Shown one piece after another: positions 17,283 through 25,396 of a stretch of 64,000 nt of DNA. The notes under the pieces are model-generated. The model was not told the origin of the DNA and searched no databases. It worked only from the letters and a program-made list of their open reading frames with translations. Every line of letters begins with the position of its first letter. Within the stretch, counting starts at the first letter, position 1. Both the position numbers and the translations under genes were made by a program. The DNA is from Citrobacter telavivensis (GTDB lineage Bacteria; Pseudomonadota; Gammaproteobacteria; Enterobacterales; Enterobacteriaceae), in the NCBI GenBank assembly GCA_009363175.1, contig CP045205.1:1054001-1118000 (forward strand), in the 5' to 3' direction.

Positions 17283-18539
17283 ATGGCGTGGAATCAGCCC
17301 GGTAATAACGGACAAGACCGCGACCCGTGGGGAAGCAGCAAACCAGGCGGCAACTCTGAGGGAAATGGAAACAAAGGTGGTCGCGAGCAGGGGCCACCTG
17401 ATCTCGATGACATCTTTCGCAAACTGAGTAAAAAACTCGGTGGTCTGGGGGGCGGTAAAGGTACCGGCTCTGGCGGCGGAAGCTCATCGCAAGGCCCGCG
17501 TCCGCATCTGGGCGGGCGTGTCGTCACCATCGCGGCGGCAGCTATCGTCATTATTTGGGCGGCAAGCGGTTTCTACACCATCAAAGAAGCAGAACGCGGC
17601 GTGGTGACACGCTTCGGTAAGTTCAGCCATCTGGTTGAACCGGGCCTGAACTGGAAGCCAACGTTTATCGACGAGGTTACGCCGGTGAACGTGGAAGCCG
17701 TCCGCGAACTGGCCGCTTCCGGTGTGATGCTGACCTCGGATGAGAACGTCGTGCGCGTTGAGATGAACGTGCAGTACCGTATCACCGATCCGCAGAAATA
17801 TCTGTTCAGCGTGACCAGCGCAGATGACAGTCTGCGTCAGGCGACCGACAGCGCACTGCGTGGCGTAATCGGTAAATACACCATGGACCGTATCCTGACC
17901 GAAGGGCGTACCGTTATTCGTAGCGATACCCAGCGTGAACTGGAAGAGACCATTCGTCCGTACAACATGGGTATTACCCTGCTGGACGTCAACTTCCAGG
18001 CAGCGCGTCCGCCGGAAGAGGTGAAAGCGGCGTTTGACGATGCAATTGCTGCACGTGAGAACGAACAGCAGTACATCCGTGAAGCGGAAGCGTATACCAA
18101 CGAAGTTCAGCCGCGTGCGAACGGTCAGGCACAGCGTATCCTCGAAGAGGCACGTGCCTACAGAACGCAAACCATCCTGGAAGCACAGGGTGAAGTGGCG
18201 CGCTTTGCTAAGATCCTGCCGGAATATAAAGCCGCACCGCAGATTACTCGCGAGCGTCTGTATATCGAGACGATGGAAAAAGTGTTGAGCCATACTCGCA
18301 AAGTGTTGGTTAACGACAAAGGTGGCAACCTGATGGTTCTGCCATTGGATCAGATGCTGAAAGGCGCGAGCACGCCAGCGGCAAAGAGCGATAGCGGTTC
18401 AAACCTGCTGCGCCTGCCTTCCACGTCTTCTTCCAGCAGCACCGGAGCAAGCAACACCTCGTCCACCAGTCAGGGCGATATTATGGACCAACGCCGCGCC
18501 AACGCGCAGCGTAACGACTACCAGCGTCAGGGGGAATAA
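17283..18539 (+). CDS. hflK: FtsH protease modulator HflK
   Basis: HflK with HflC forms a large membrane cage around FtsH and limits its proteolysis of membrane substrates. The 418-residue product has a Gly/Asn-rich cytoplasmic N-terminus (1-78), one membrane segment (about 80-98) and a periplasmic SPFH/band 7 domain beginning FYTIKEAERGVVTRFG. A helical stretch rich in Glu, Ala and Arg (about 255-310) and a Ser/Thr-rich tail follow. hflC starts 2 bases after the stop codon. Confidence 0.97.
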   Translation: MAWNQPGNNGQDRDPWGSSKPGGNSEGNGNKGGREQGPPDLDDIFRKLSKKLGGLGGGKGTGSGGGSSSQGPRPHLGGRVVTIAAAAIVIIWAASGFYTIKEAERGVVTRFGKFSHLVEPGLNWKPTFIDEVTPVNVEAVRELAASGVMLTSDENVVRVEMNVQYRITDPQKYLFSVTSADDSLRQATDSALRGVIGKYTMDRILTEGRTVIRSDTQRELEETIRPYNMGITLLDVNFQAARPPEEVKAAFDDAIAARENEQQYIREAEAYTNEVQPRANGQAQRILEEARAYRTQTILEAQGEVARFAKILPEYKAAPQITRERLYIETMEKVLSHTRKVLVNDKGGNLMVLPLDQMLKGASTPAAKSDSGSNLLRLPSTSSSSSTGASNTSSTSQGDIMDQRRANAQRNDYQRQGE

Positions 18540-18541
18540 CG

Positions 18542-19546
18542 ATGCGTAAGTCAGTTATTGCGATTATCATCATCGTGCTGGTAGTGCTGTACACCTCTAT
18601 TTTCGTGGTGAAAGAAGGTGAGCGCGGAATCAAGTTCCAGTTCAGCAGCGTCGTGCGCGATGCTGACAAAAAACCGTTGATTTATGAGCCTGGTCTGCAC
18701 TTTAAGGTTCCCTTTATTCAGTCGGTGAAAATGCTCGATGCGCGTATCCAGACGATGGATAACCAGGCCGATCGCTTTGTCACCAAAGAGAAGAAAGACC
18801 TGATTGTCGACTCTTACATCAAGTGGCGCATCAGCGATTTCAGCCGTTACTTCCTGGCGACGGGCGGCGGCGATATTTCTCAGGCTGAAGTGTTGTTGAA
18901 ACGTAAGTTCTCTGACCGTTTGCGTTCTGAGATTGGTCGTCTGGATGTGAAAGACATCGTGACTGACTCCCGTGGTCGTCTCACCCTGGAAGTTCGTGAC
19001 GCGCTGAACTCTGGTTCTGCCGGAACGGAAGACGAAGTGGCGACGCCAGCCGCGGATAACGCGATTGCGGAAGCCGCTGAGCGCGTGACCGCAGAAACCA
19101 ATGGTAAAGTGCCGGTGATCAACCCGAACAGTATGGCGGCGCTGGGGATCGAAGTTGTCGACGTACGGATCAAGCAGATCAACCTGCCGACCGAAGTGTC
19201 TGAAGCGATCTACAATCGTATGCGCGCTGAGCGTGAAGCGGTAGCGCGTCGTCACCGTTCACAAGGTCAGGAAGAAGCGGAAAAACTGCGCGCGACAGCC
19301 GACTATGAAGTGACCAAAACGCTGGCGGAAGCTGAGCGTCAGGGTCGTATCATGCGCGGTGAAGGGGATGCTGAAGCGGCGAAACTGTTTGCCGATGCGT
19401 TCAGCCAGGATCCTGACTTCTACGCCTTTATTCGTAGCCTGCGTGCTTACGAGAAGAGCTTCGAAGGCAATCAGGATGTCATGATCATGAGCCCGGACAG
19501 CGATTTCTTCCGCTACATGAAGACACCGAGCACCGCAACGCGATAA
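18542..19546 (+). CDS. hflC: FtsH protease modulator HflC
   Basis: HflC is the partner of HflK. The 334-residue product matches E. coli exactly in length. An N-terminal signal anchor (about 3-20, AIIIIVLVVLYTSIF) precedes the SPFH domain starting FVVKEGERGIKFQF. The coiled helical region contains RAEREAVARRHRSQGQEEAE, typical of the family. The gene ends 34 bases before a strong terminator, closing the nnr-to-hflC operon. Confidence 0.97.
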   Translation: MRKSVIAIIIIVLVVLYTSIFVVKEGERGIKFQFSSVVRDADKKPLIYEPGLHFKVPFIQSVKMLDARIQTMDNQADRFVTKEKKDLIVDSYIKWRISDFSRYFLATGGGDISQAEVLLKRKFSDRLRSEIGRLDVKDIVTDSRGRLTLEVRDALNSGSAGTEDEVATPAADNAIAEAAERVTAETNGKVPVINPNSMAALGIEVVDVRIKQINLPTEVSEAIYNRMRAEREAVARRHRSQGQEEAEKLRATADYEVTKTLAEAERQGRIMRGEGDAEAAKLFADAFSQDPDFYAFIRSLRAYEKSFEGNQDVMIMSPDSDFFRYMKTPSTATR

Positions 19547-19580
19547 TATCGTTCCAACGGTTTTAGGTTAGACGCATAAA

Positions 19581-19619
19581 ACCACCGGCATCCTCAGGGA
19601 TGCGGTGGTTTTCTTTTTT
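19581..19619 (+). terminator. Rho-independent terminator after hflC
   Basis: ACCACC(g)GCATCC pairs with GGATGCGGTGGT around TCAG, with one bulged G, followed by TTTTCTTTTTT. It ends the hflKC transcript just before yjeT. Confidence 0.88.
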
Positions 19620-19632
19620 ATAAGGACGTCCA

Positions 19633-19830
19633 ATGAACTCAACAATCTGGTTGGCACTTGCCCTGGTGTTAGTGCTTGAGGGTTTAGGCCCGATGCTCTA
19701 TCCGCGAGCATGGAAGAAGATGATTTCTGCCATGACGCAGTTGCCCGAAAATACGTTACGTCGTTTTGGCGGCGGACTTGTGGTTGCGGGCGTTGTGGTC
19801 TACTACATGTTGAGGAAAACGATTGGCTGA
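19633..19830 (+). CDS. yjeT: DUF2065 inner-membrane protein YjeT
   Basis: This 65-residue protein matches E. coli YjeT in length and sequence pattern. It has two hydrophobic segments (about 5-24 and 44-60) and a central basic stretch RAWKKMISAM. It belongs to DUF2065; no biochemical role is established. A possible ribosome-binding site AAGGACG precedes the ATG by 6 bases. It lies between the hflC terminator and the purA promoter region, and may be part of a read-through transcript with hflC. Confidence 0.93.
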   Translation: MNSTIWLALALVLVLEGLGPMLYPRAWKKMISAMTQLPENTLRRFGGGLVVAGVVVYYMLRKTIG

Positions 19831-19855
19831 TCAAAAAGTGTGCGAAATTAGCTGA

Positions 19856-19871
19856 TTTTTGCATGCAAAAA
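19856..19871. promoter_or_regulatory. Perfect 16-bp palindrome upstream of purA
   Basis: TTTTTGCATGCAAAAA is a perfect inverted repeat 63-78 bases before the purA start. Its GCATGC core resembles a degenerate purine-repressor half-site pair. E. coli purA is known to have two PurR operators; this may be the upstream one. Confidence 0.45.
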
Positions 19872-19897
19872 GTGCTGTATATCTGAAAAAGCGATGG

Positions 19898-19927
19898 TAG
19901 AATCCATTTTTAAGCAAACGGTGATTT
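19898..19927 (+). promoter_or_regulatory. purA -10 element and candidate PurR operator
   Basis: TAGAAT (19898-19903) is a good -10 hexamer. AAGCAAACGGTGATTT (19912-19927) resembles the PurR operator consensus ACGCAAACGTTTTCGT, most clearly in its left half GCAAACG. The position in the leader just before the start codon fits repression of purA by PurR, known in E. coli. Confidence 0.6.
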
Positions 19928-19933
19928 TGAAAA

Positions 19934-21232
19934 ATGGGTAACAACGTCGTCGTACTGGGCACCCAATGGGGTGACGAAGGTAAAGGAAAGATCGTCGATC
20001 TTCTGACTGAACGGGCTAAATATGTTGTACGCTACCAGGGCGGTCACAACGCAGGCCATACTCTCGTAATCAACGGTGAAAAAACCGTCCTCCATCTTAT
20101 TCCATCAGGTATTCTCCGTGAGAACGTCATCAGCATCATCGGTAACGGTGTTGTGCTGTCTCCGGCTGCATTGATGAAAGAGATGAAAGGACTGGAAGAT
20201 CGTGGTGTTCCTGTTCGCGAGCGTCTGCTGCTGTCTGAAGCGTGCCCGCTGATTCTGGACTACCACGTTGCGCTGGATAACGCGCGTGAGAAAGCTCGTG
20301 GCGCGAAAGCGATCGGCACTACCGGTCGTGGTATCGGGCCGGCTTACGAAGACAAAGTCGCACGTCGTGGTCTGCGCGTTGGCGACCTGTTCGACAAAGC
20401 CACGTTCGCTGAAAAACTGAAAGAAGTGATGGAATATCACAACTTCCAGTTGGTTAACTTCTACAAAGTTGACGCGGTTGACTACCAGAAAGTGCTGGAT
20501 GATGTGATGGCGATTGCCGACATCCTGACCGCAATGGTAGTTGATGTTTCCGATCTTCTGGACCAGGCGCGCAAGCGTGGCGATTTCGTCATGTTCGAAG
20601 GTGCGCAGGGGACACTGCTGGATGTTGACCACGGTACTTATCCGTACGTAACCTCCTCTAACACCACTGCAGGTGGCGTGGCGACCGGTTCAGGTCTGGG
20701 TCCGCGTTACGTGGATTACGTTCTGGGCATCATCAAGGCTTACTCCACTCGCGTGGGTGCGGGTCCGTTCCCGACTGAGCTGTTTGATGATATCGGTGAG
20801 TTCCTGTGCAAGCAGGGTAACGAATACGGTGCCACTACCGGTCGTCGTCGTCGTACCGGCTGGCTGGACTCCGTTGCTGTGCGCCGTGCGGTACAGATCA
20901 ACTCCCTGTCGGGCTTCTGCCTGACCAAACTGGACGTACTGGACGGTTTGAAAGAGGTGAAAATCTGTGTCGCTTATCGTATGCCGGATGGCCGTGAAGT
21001 GACCACGACACCGCTGGCGGCTGACAATTGGGAAGGTATCGAGCCGATTTACGAAACCATGCCGGGCTGGTCTGAATCCACCTTTGGCGTGAAAGAGCGT
21101 AGCGGTTTGCCGCAGGCAGCGCTGAACTACATTAAGCGTATCGAAGAACTGACCGGTGTACCGATTGATATTATTTCTACCGGCCCGGATCGTACTGAGA
21201 CCATGATTCTGCGCGACCCGTTCGACGCATAA
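19934..21232 (+). CDS. purA: Adenylosuccinate synthetase
   Basis: PurA joins IMP and aspartate with GTP to make adenylosuccinate, the first committed step to AMP. The 432-residue product equals E. coli PurA. The P-loop GDEGKGK is at 13-19 with catalytic Asp14, and His42 lies in QGGHNAGHT. Further family blocks are TTGRGIGPAYEDK and EGAQGTLLDVDHGTYPYVT. It is monocistronic by context: REP elements follow and nsrR has its own promoter region. Confidence 0.98.
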   Translation: MGNNVVVLGTQWGDEGKGKIVDLLTERAKYVVRYQGGHNAGHTLVINGEKTVLHLIPSGILRENVISIIGNGVVLSPAALMKEMKGLEDRGVPVRERLLLSEACPLILDYHVALDNAREKARGAKAIGTTGRGIGPAYEDKVARRGLRVGDLFDKATFAEKLKEVMEYHNFQLVNFYKVDAVDYQKVLDDVMAIADILTAMVVDVSDLLDQARKRGDFVMFEGAQGTLLDVDHGTYPYVTSSNTTAGGVATGSGLGPRYVDYVLGIIKAYSTRVGAGPFPTELFDDIGEFLCKQGNEYGATTGRRRRTGWLDSVAVRRAVQINSLSGFCLTKLDVLDGLKEVKICVAYRMPDGREVTTTPLAADNWEGIEPIYETMPGWSESTFGVKERSGLPQAALNYIKRIEELTGVPIDIISTGPDRTETMILRDPFDA

Positions 21233-21250
21233 TTTGGGTTCGTGGCGCAG

Positions 21251-21326
21251 TGCCTGATGGCGCTGCGCTTATCAGGTCTACAGAGTGTAGTAGGCCGGAT
21301 AAGACGCAAAGCGTCGCCATCCGGCT
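21251..21326. repeat. BIME (two inverted REP units) after purA
   Basis: TGCCTGATGGCGCTGCGCTTATCAGG is followed by GTAGGCCGGATAAGACGCAAAGCGTCGCCATCCGGC. These are two REP palindromes facing each other, the standard enterobacterial BIME arrangement downstream of a gene end. Confidence 0.9.
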
Positions 21327-21449
21327 TAATCGTGCGTTAAATCCTCGCTTTTTCCTTCCCGAGTGAAATAAATTGGCAGTCGGACAGATGGCTGGTTTAT
21401 CATCAATATATAAGATGTATCCCGTTCCCCCCTTTTCCCTGAGGTCGAT

Positions 21450-21875
21450 GTGCAGTTAACGAGTTTCACCGATTACGGACTACGAGCGCTAATCTATATG
21501 GCGTCACTCCCGGAGGGTCGCATGACCAGTATTTCGGAGGTGACGGATGTCTACGGCGTTTCCCGTAATCATATGGTCAAAATAATCAATCAACTTAGCC
21601 GGGCGGGCTTTGTGACTGCTATTCGGGGGAAAAATGGTGGGATCCGCTTAGGTAAAGCCGCGAATACCATTCGGATTGGCGATGTCGTGCGCGAACTCGA
21701 ACCGCTGTCGTTGGTGAACTGTAGCAGCGAGTTTTGCCACATTACCCCTGCCTGTCGACTCAAACAGGCACTTTCTAAGGCCGTGCAAAGTTTTCTTACG
21801 GAACTGGATAACTACACGCTTGCCGATTTGGTTGAAGAAAATCAACCGCTTTATAAATTATTGCTGGTGGAATAA
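21450..21875 (+). CDS. nsrR: Nitric oxide-sensing repressor NsrR
   Basis: NsrR is an Rrf2-family repressor whose iron-sulfur cluster reacts with nitric oxide, relieving repression of genes such as hmp and ytfE. The 141-residue product starts with GTG at 21450 after a GAGG ribosome-binding site, as in E. coli. The winged helix spans about 2-60 and ends in the Rrf2 wing block RGKNGGIRLGK (59-69). Cluster ligands Cys91, Cys96 and Cys102 are present. A possible NsrR half-site AAGATGTAT lies at 21412-21420, suggesting autoregulation. One likely target, ytfE, lies in this same window with a strong operator. Confidence 0.97.
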   Translation: MQLTSFTDYGLRALIYMASLPEGRMTSISEVTDVYGVSRNHMVKIINQLSRAGFVTAIRGKNGGIRLGKAANTIRIGDVVRELEPLSLVNCSSEFCHITPACRLKQALSKAVQSFLTELDNYTLADLVEENQPLYKLLLVE

Positions 21876-21906
21876 TGAAGTCCGCAGTATTTCGCGTCGT
21901 ATCACA

Positions 21907-21973
21907 GCGGCAACTGAGCGAATCCCCACGCGCTTACAAAAGCAAGTGACTGGGGAGAGCAAAAGCAGCCAAC
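21907..21973 (+). repeat. RtT-like structured dispersed repeat, copy 2
   Basis: The element runs from GCGGCAACTGAGCGAATC to GCAGCCAAC in the nsrR-rnr gap. It matches copy 1 (7623-7689) in layout. The outer stem is CCCC (21924-21927) with GGGG (21952-21955), where copy 1 has CCTT with AAGG, so pairing is kept by paired base changes. The inner hairpin is CTTAC-AAAA-GCAAG. It would be transcribed as part of the nsrR-rnr message. Confidence 0.6.
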
Positions 21974-22031
21974 AAAGAGACGGCGAGAAAGACGACGGAA
22001 TTCCACCGGAGCTGACAATGGAGGAACCTCA

Positions 22032-24485
22032 ATGTCACAAGATCCTTTCCAGGAACGCGAAGCTGAAAAGTACGAAAATCCTATCCCAAGCCGGGAATTT
22101 ATCCTCGAACATTTAACAAAACGTGAAAAACCGGCCAGCCGTGATGAGCTGGCTGTGGAACTGAACATTGAAGGCGAAGAACAGCAGGAAGCCCTGCGCC
22201 GTCGTCTGCGCGCGATGGAGCGTGACGGACAGCTGGTCTTCACCCGTCGTCAGTGCTATGCGCTGCCGGAACGTCTCGATCTGCTGAAAGGTACCGTTAT
22301 TGGCCACCGTGATGGCTACGGCTTTCTGCGCGTCGAAGGACGTAAAGACGATTTATATCTCTCCAGCGAGCAGATGAAAACCTGCATCCATGGCGATCAG
22401 GTGCTGGCGCAACCGCTGGGTGCAGATCGTAAAGGCCGCCGCGAAGCGCGTATCGTACGCGTGCTGGTGCCGAAAACCAGCCAGATTGTCGGTCGTTACT
22501 TCACCGAGGCAGGCGTGGGCTTTGTCGTTCCGGATGACAGTCGCCTGAGCTTCGATATTCTGATCCCGCCGGAAGAGGTGATGGGCGCCCGCATGGGATT
22601 TGTGGTGGTGGTTGAACTCACCCAGCGTCCGACGCGCCGCACCAAAGCGGTAGGTAAAATCGTTGAAGTGCTGGGCGATAACATGGGTACCGGTATGGCT
22701 GTCGATATGGCGCTACGGACCCATGAAATCCCGTACATCTGGCCTGCCGCCGTTGAAAAACAGGTTGCCAGTCTGAAAGAAGAGGTGCCTGAAGAGGCAA
22801 AAGTCGGTCGTGTGGATTTACGCGATTTACCGTTAGTCACCATCGACGGCGAAGACGCCCGCGACTTTGACGATGCGGTCTATTGCGAGAAGAAACGCGG
22901 TGGCGGCTGGCGTTTGTGGGTGGCCATTGCCGACGTGAGCTATTACGTGCGTCCGCCGACGCCACTGGACCAGGAAGCGCGTAATCGCGGGACGTCCGTG
23001 TACTTCCCGTCGCAGGTGGTACCGATGCTGCCGGAAGTGCTCTCCAACGGCCTGTGCTCACTGAACCCGCAGGTTGACCGCCTGTGCATGGTCTGCGAAA
23101 TGACCGTGTCGACCAAAGGACGTCTGACAGGGTATAAATTCTACGAAGCGGTGATGAGCTCGCACGCGCGTCTGACCTATACCAAGGTCTGGCATATATT
23201 GCAGGGCGATCAAGAGTTGCGCGAGCAGTATGCGCCGCTGGTTACGCATATCGAAGAACTGCACAATCTTTACAAGGTGCTGGATAAAGCCCGTGAAGAG
23301 CGCGGCGGTATCTCGTTTGAAAGTGAAGAAGCGAAGTTCATTTTCAACGCGGAACGTCGTATTGAGCGGATTGAGCAAACCCAGCGTAACGATGCGCACA
23401 AGCTGATTGAAGAGTGCATGATTCTGGCAAACATCTCGGCGGCGCGTTTCGTTGAGAAGGCCCAGGAGCCTGCGCTGTTCCGTATTCACGACAAGCCGAC
23501 CACCGAGGCTATCACCTCCTTCCGTTCCGTTCTGGCGGAACTGGGGCTGGAACTGCCGGGCGGTAACAAGCCGGAACCACGTGACTACGCGGAACTGCTG
23601 GAATCGGTTGCCGATCGTCCCGATGCCGAAATGTTGCAAACTATGCTACTGCGCTCGATGAAGCAGGCGATTTACGATCCGGAAAACCGCGGTCACTTTG
23701 GTCTGGCGCTGCAACAGTATGCGCACTTTACGTCGCCAATCCGTCGTTACCCGGATCTCTCGCTGCACCGCGCCATTAAGTATCTGCTGGCGAAAGAGCA
23801 GGGTCATAAGGGCAACACCACCGAGACCGGCGGTTATCACTATTCGATGGAAGAGATGCTGCAACTGGGCCAGCACTGTTCGATGACCGAACGTCGTGCG
23901 GATGAAGCAACCCGTGACGTTGCTGACTGGCTGAAGTGCGACTTCATGCTGGATCAGGTTGGCAATGTCTTTAAAGGCGTGATTGCCAGCGTCACCGGCT
24001 TTGGCTTCTTTGTACGTCTGGACGAGCTGTTTATTGATGGTCTGGTGCATGTCTCTTCGCTTGATAACGACTACTACCGTTTTGACCAGGTGGGGCAGCG
24101 CCTGACCGGCGAATCCAGCGGTCAGACTTACCGTCTTGGCGATCGCGTGGAAGTGCGCGTAGAAGCGGTCAATATGGATGAGCGCAAGATCGACTTCAGC
24201 CTGATCTCCAGCGAACGAGCACCGCGTAATGAAGGTAAAACGGCGCGCGAAAGAGCGAAAAAAGGCGATGCGGGTAAAAAAACCGGGCGTCGTCGTCAGG
24301 TCGGCAAAAAAGTGAACTTTGAGCCTGACAGCGCTTTCCGCGGCGAGAAGAAAGGCAAGGCCGGGGCTAAGCCTGCGGCTGAGAAGAAAGGCGATAAAAA
24401 AGCGAAAAAGCCATCGACAAAAACGCTTAAAATCGCAGCAGCCACGAAAGCAAAACGCGCCGCGAAAAAGAAAGACGCGCAGTAA
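22032..24485 (+). CDS. rnr: Exoribonuclease R
   Basis: RNase R is a processive 3'-5' hydrolytic exonuclease that digests structured RNA, works in trans-translation and is raised in cold and stationary phase. The 817-residue product (E. coli 813) has an N-terminal helix-turn-helix (about 20-80), two cold-shock domains (about 85-225), the RNB catalytic domain with Asp272, Asp278, Asp280 and Asp281 (GEDARDFDDAV), an S1 domain (about 640-725) and a lysine-rich tail. It lies 156 bases after nsrR with an RtT-like element between them, and the two are probably cotranscribed with rlmB. Confidence 0.97.
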   Translation: MSQDPFQEREAEKYENPIPSREFILEHLTKREKPASRDELAVELNIEGEEQQEALRRRLRAMERDGQLVFTRRQCYALPERLDLLKGTVIGHRDGYGFLRVEGRKDDLYLSSEQMKTCIHGDQVLAQPLGADRKGRREARIVRVLVPKTSQIVGRYFTEAGVGFVVPDDSRLSFDILIPPEEVMGARMGFVVVVELTQRPTRRTKAVGKIVEVLGDNMGTGMAVDMALRTHEIPYIWPAAVEKQVASLKEEVPEEAKVGRVDLRDLPLVTIDGEDARDFDDAVYCEKKRGGGWRLWVAIADVSYYVRPPTPLDQEARNRGTSVYFPSQVVPMLPEVLSNGLCSLNPQVDRLCMVCEMTVSTKGRLTGYKFYEAVMSSHARLTYTKVWHILQGDQELREQYAPLVTHIEELHNLYKVLDKAREERGGISFESEEAKFIFNAERRIERIEQTQRNDAHKLIEECMILANISAARFVEKAQEPALFRIHDKPTTEAITSFRSVLAELGLELPGGNKPEPRDYAELLESVADRPDAEMLQTMLLRSMKQAIYDPENRGHFGLALQQYAHFTSPIRRYPDLSLHRAIKYLLAKEQGHKGNTTETGGYHYSMEEMLQLGQHCSMTERRADEATRDVADWLKCDFMLDQVGNVFKGVIASVTGFGFFVRLDELFIDGLVHVSSLDNDYYRFDQVGQRLTGESSGQTYRLGDRVEVRVEAVNMDERKIDFSLISSERAPRNEGKTARERAKKGDAGKKTGRRRQVGKKVNFEPDSAFRGEKKGKAGAKPAAEKKGDKKAKKPSTKTLKIAAATKAKRAAKKKDAQ

Positions 24486-24499
24486 GCCACACAGTGTAA

Positions 24500-24525
24500 G
24501 CCGGGGACGCATAGCGTCACCCGGC
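24500..24525. repeat. Single REP-like palindrome between rnr and rlmB
   Basis: GCCGGGGACGCATAGCGTCACCCGGC folds on itself and matches the REP pattern with a GC-rich core. It sits 15 bases after the rnr stop, inside the presumed operon. Confidence 0.75.
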
Positions 24526-24551
24526 ATGATTAACTATTAACGAGTAATTTC

Positions 24552-25283
24552 ATGAGTGAAATGATTTACGGCATCCATGCGGTGCAGGCCCTGCTGGAGC
24601 GTGCTCCTGAACGTTTTCAGGATGTCTTTATTCTCAAAGGCCGTGAAGATAAGCGCCTGCTGCCGCTGATTCACGCCCTCGAAGCGCAGGGTGTGGTCAT
24701 CCAACTGGCGAACCGTCAGTTTCTGGATGAGAAAAGCGAAGGGGCCGTACATCAGGGCATCATCGCCCGCGTGAAGCCGGGCCGTCAGTATCAGGAAAAC
24801 GATCTGCCGGATCTGATCGCCTCACTGGATCAACCTTTCCTGCTGATCCTGGATGGCGTGACCGACCCGCATAACCTCGGTGCCTGTTTGCGTAGCGCCG
24901 ATGCCGCCGGCGTCAATGCGGTGATTGTGCCGAAAGATCGTTCTGCCCAACTGAATGCCACAGCGAAGAAAGTCGCCTGCGGCGCAGCGGAAAGCGTTCC
25001 GTTGATCCGGGTGACTAACCTGGCGCGTACCATGCGTATGTTGCAGGAAGAGAATATCTGGATTGTCGGCACGGCGGGTGAAGCTGACCATACCCTCTAT
25101 CAGAGTAAAATGACGGGGCGTATGGCGCTGGTGATGGGGGCAGAAGGTGAGGGAATGCGTCGTCTGACGCGTGAACATTGTGACGAACTGATCAGCATTC
25201 CGATGGCCGGTAGCGTCTCATCACTTAACGTTTCTGTCGCCACAGGTATCTGTCTGTTCGAGGCCGTTCGCCAGCGTAGCTAA
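24552..25283 (+). CDS. rlmB: 23S rRNA 2'-O-methyltransferase RlmB
   Basis: RlmB methylates the ribose of G2251 in 23S rRNA. The 243-residue product equals E. coli RlmB. An N-terminal substrate-binding domain (about 1-75) is followed by a SPOUT catalytic domain with the family motifs TDPHNLGACLRSADAAG, MGAEGEGMRR and SSLNVSVATGI, which form the deep trefoil knot binding S-adenosylmethionine. It follows rnr by 66 bases and ends at a clear terminator. In E. coli yjfI-yjfC follow; here aidB comes next. Confidence 0.97.
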   Translation: MSEMIYGIHAVQALLERAPERFQDVFILKGREDKRLLPLIHALEAQGVVIQLANRQFLDEKSEGAVHQGIIARVKPGRQYQENDLPDLIASLDQPFLLILDGVTDPHNLGACLRSADAAGVNAVIVPKDRSAQLNATAKKVACGAAESVPLIRVTNLARTMRMLQEENIWIVGTAGEADHTLYQSKMTGRMALVMGAEGEGMRRLTREHCDELISIPMAGSVSSLNVSVATGICLFEAVRQRS

Positions 25284-25298
25284 TGTCGTATCCCCGAA

Positions 25299-25322
25299 GC
25301 CATCCAGCAGGATGGCTTTTTT
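25299..25322 (+). terminator. Rho-independent terminator after rlmB
   Basis: GCCATCC (25299-25305) and GGATGGC (25310-25316) form a 7-bp stem around AGCA, followed by six Ts. Confidence 0.92.
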
Positions 25323-25396
25323 GTGCCCTCCTTTCCAGGCATTCTCCGCTCAGACTGACCATACTTACTGAGATGCCATTGAAGGAGGGAAACATA

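Noticed and set aside
17484..18293. Minus-strand ORF of 269 codons opposite hflK
   Set aside because: It is antisense to a highly conserved SPFH gene and begins and ends without gene signals.
25283..25396. N-terminal extension of aidB by 38 codons
   Set aside because: It would translate through the rlmB terminator, while the ATG at 25397 has an ideal ribosome-binding site and matches the family start.
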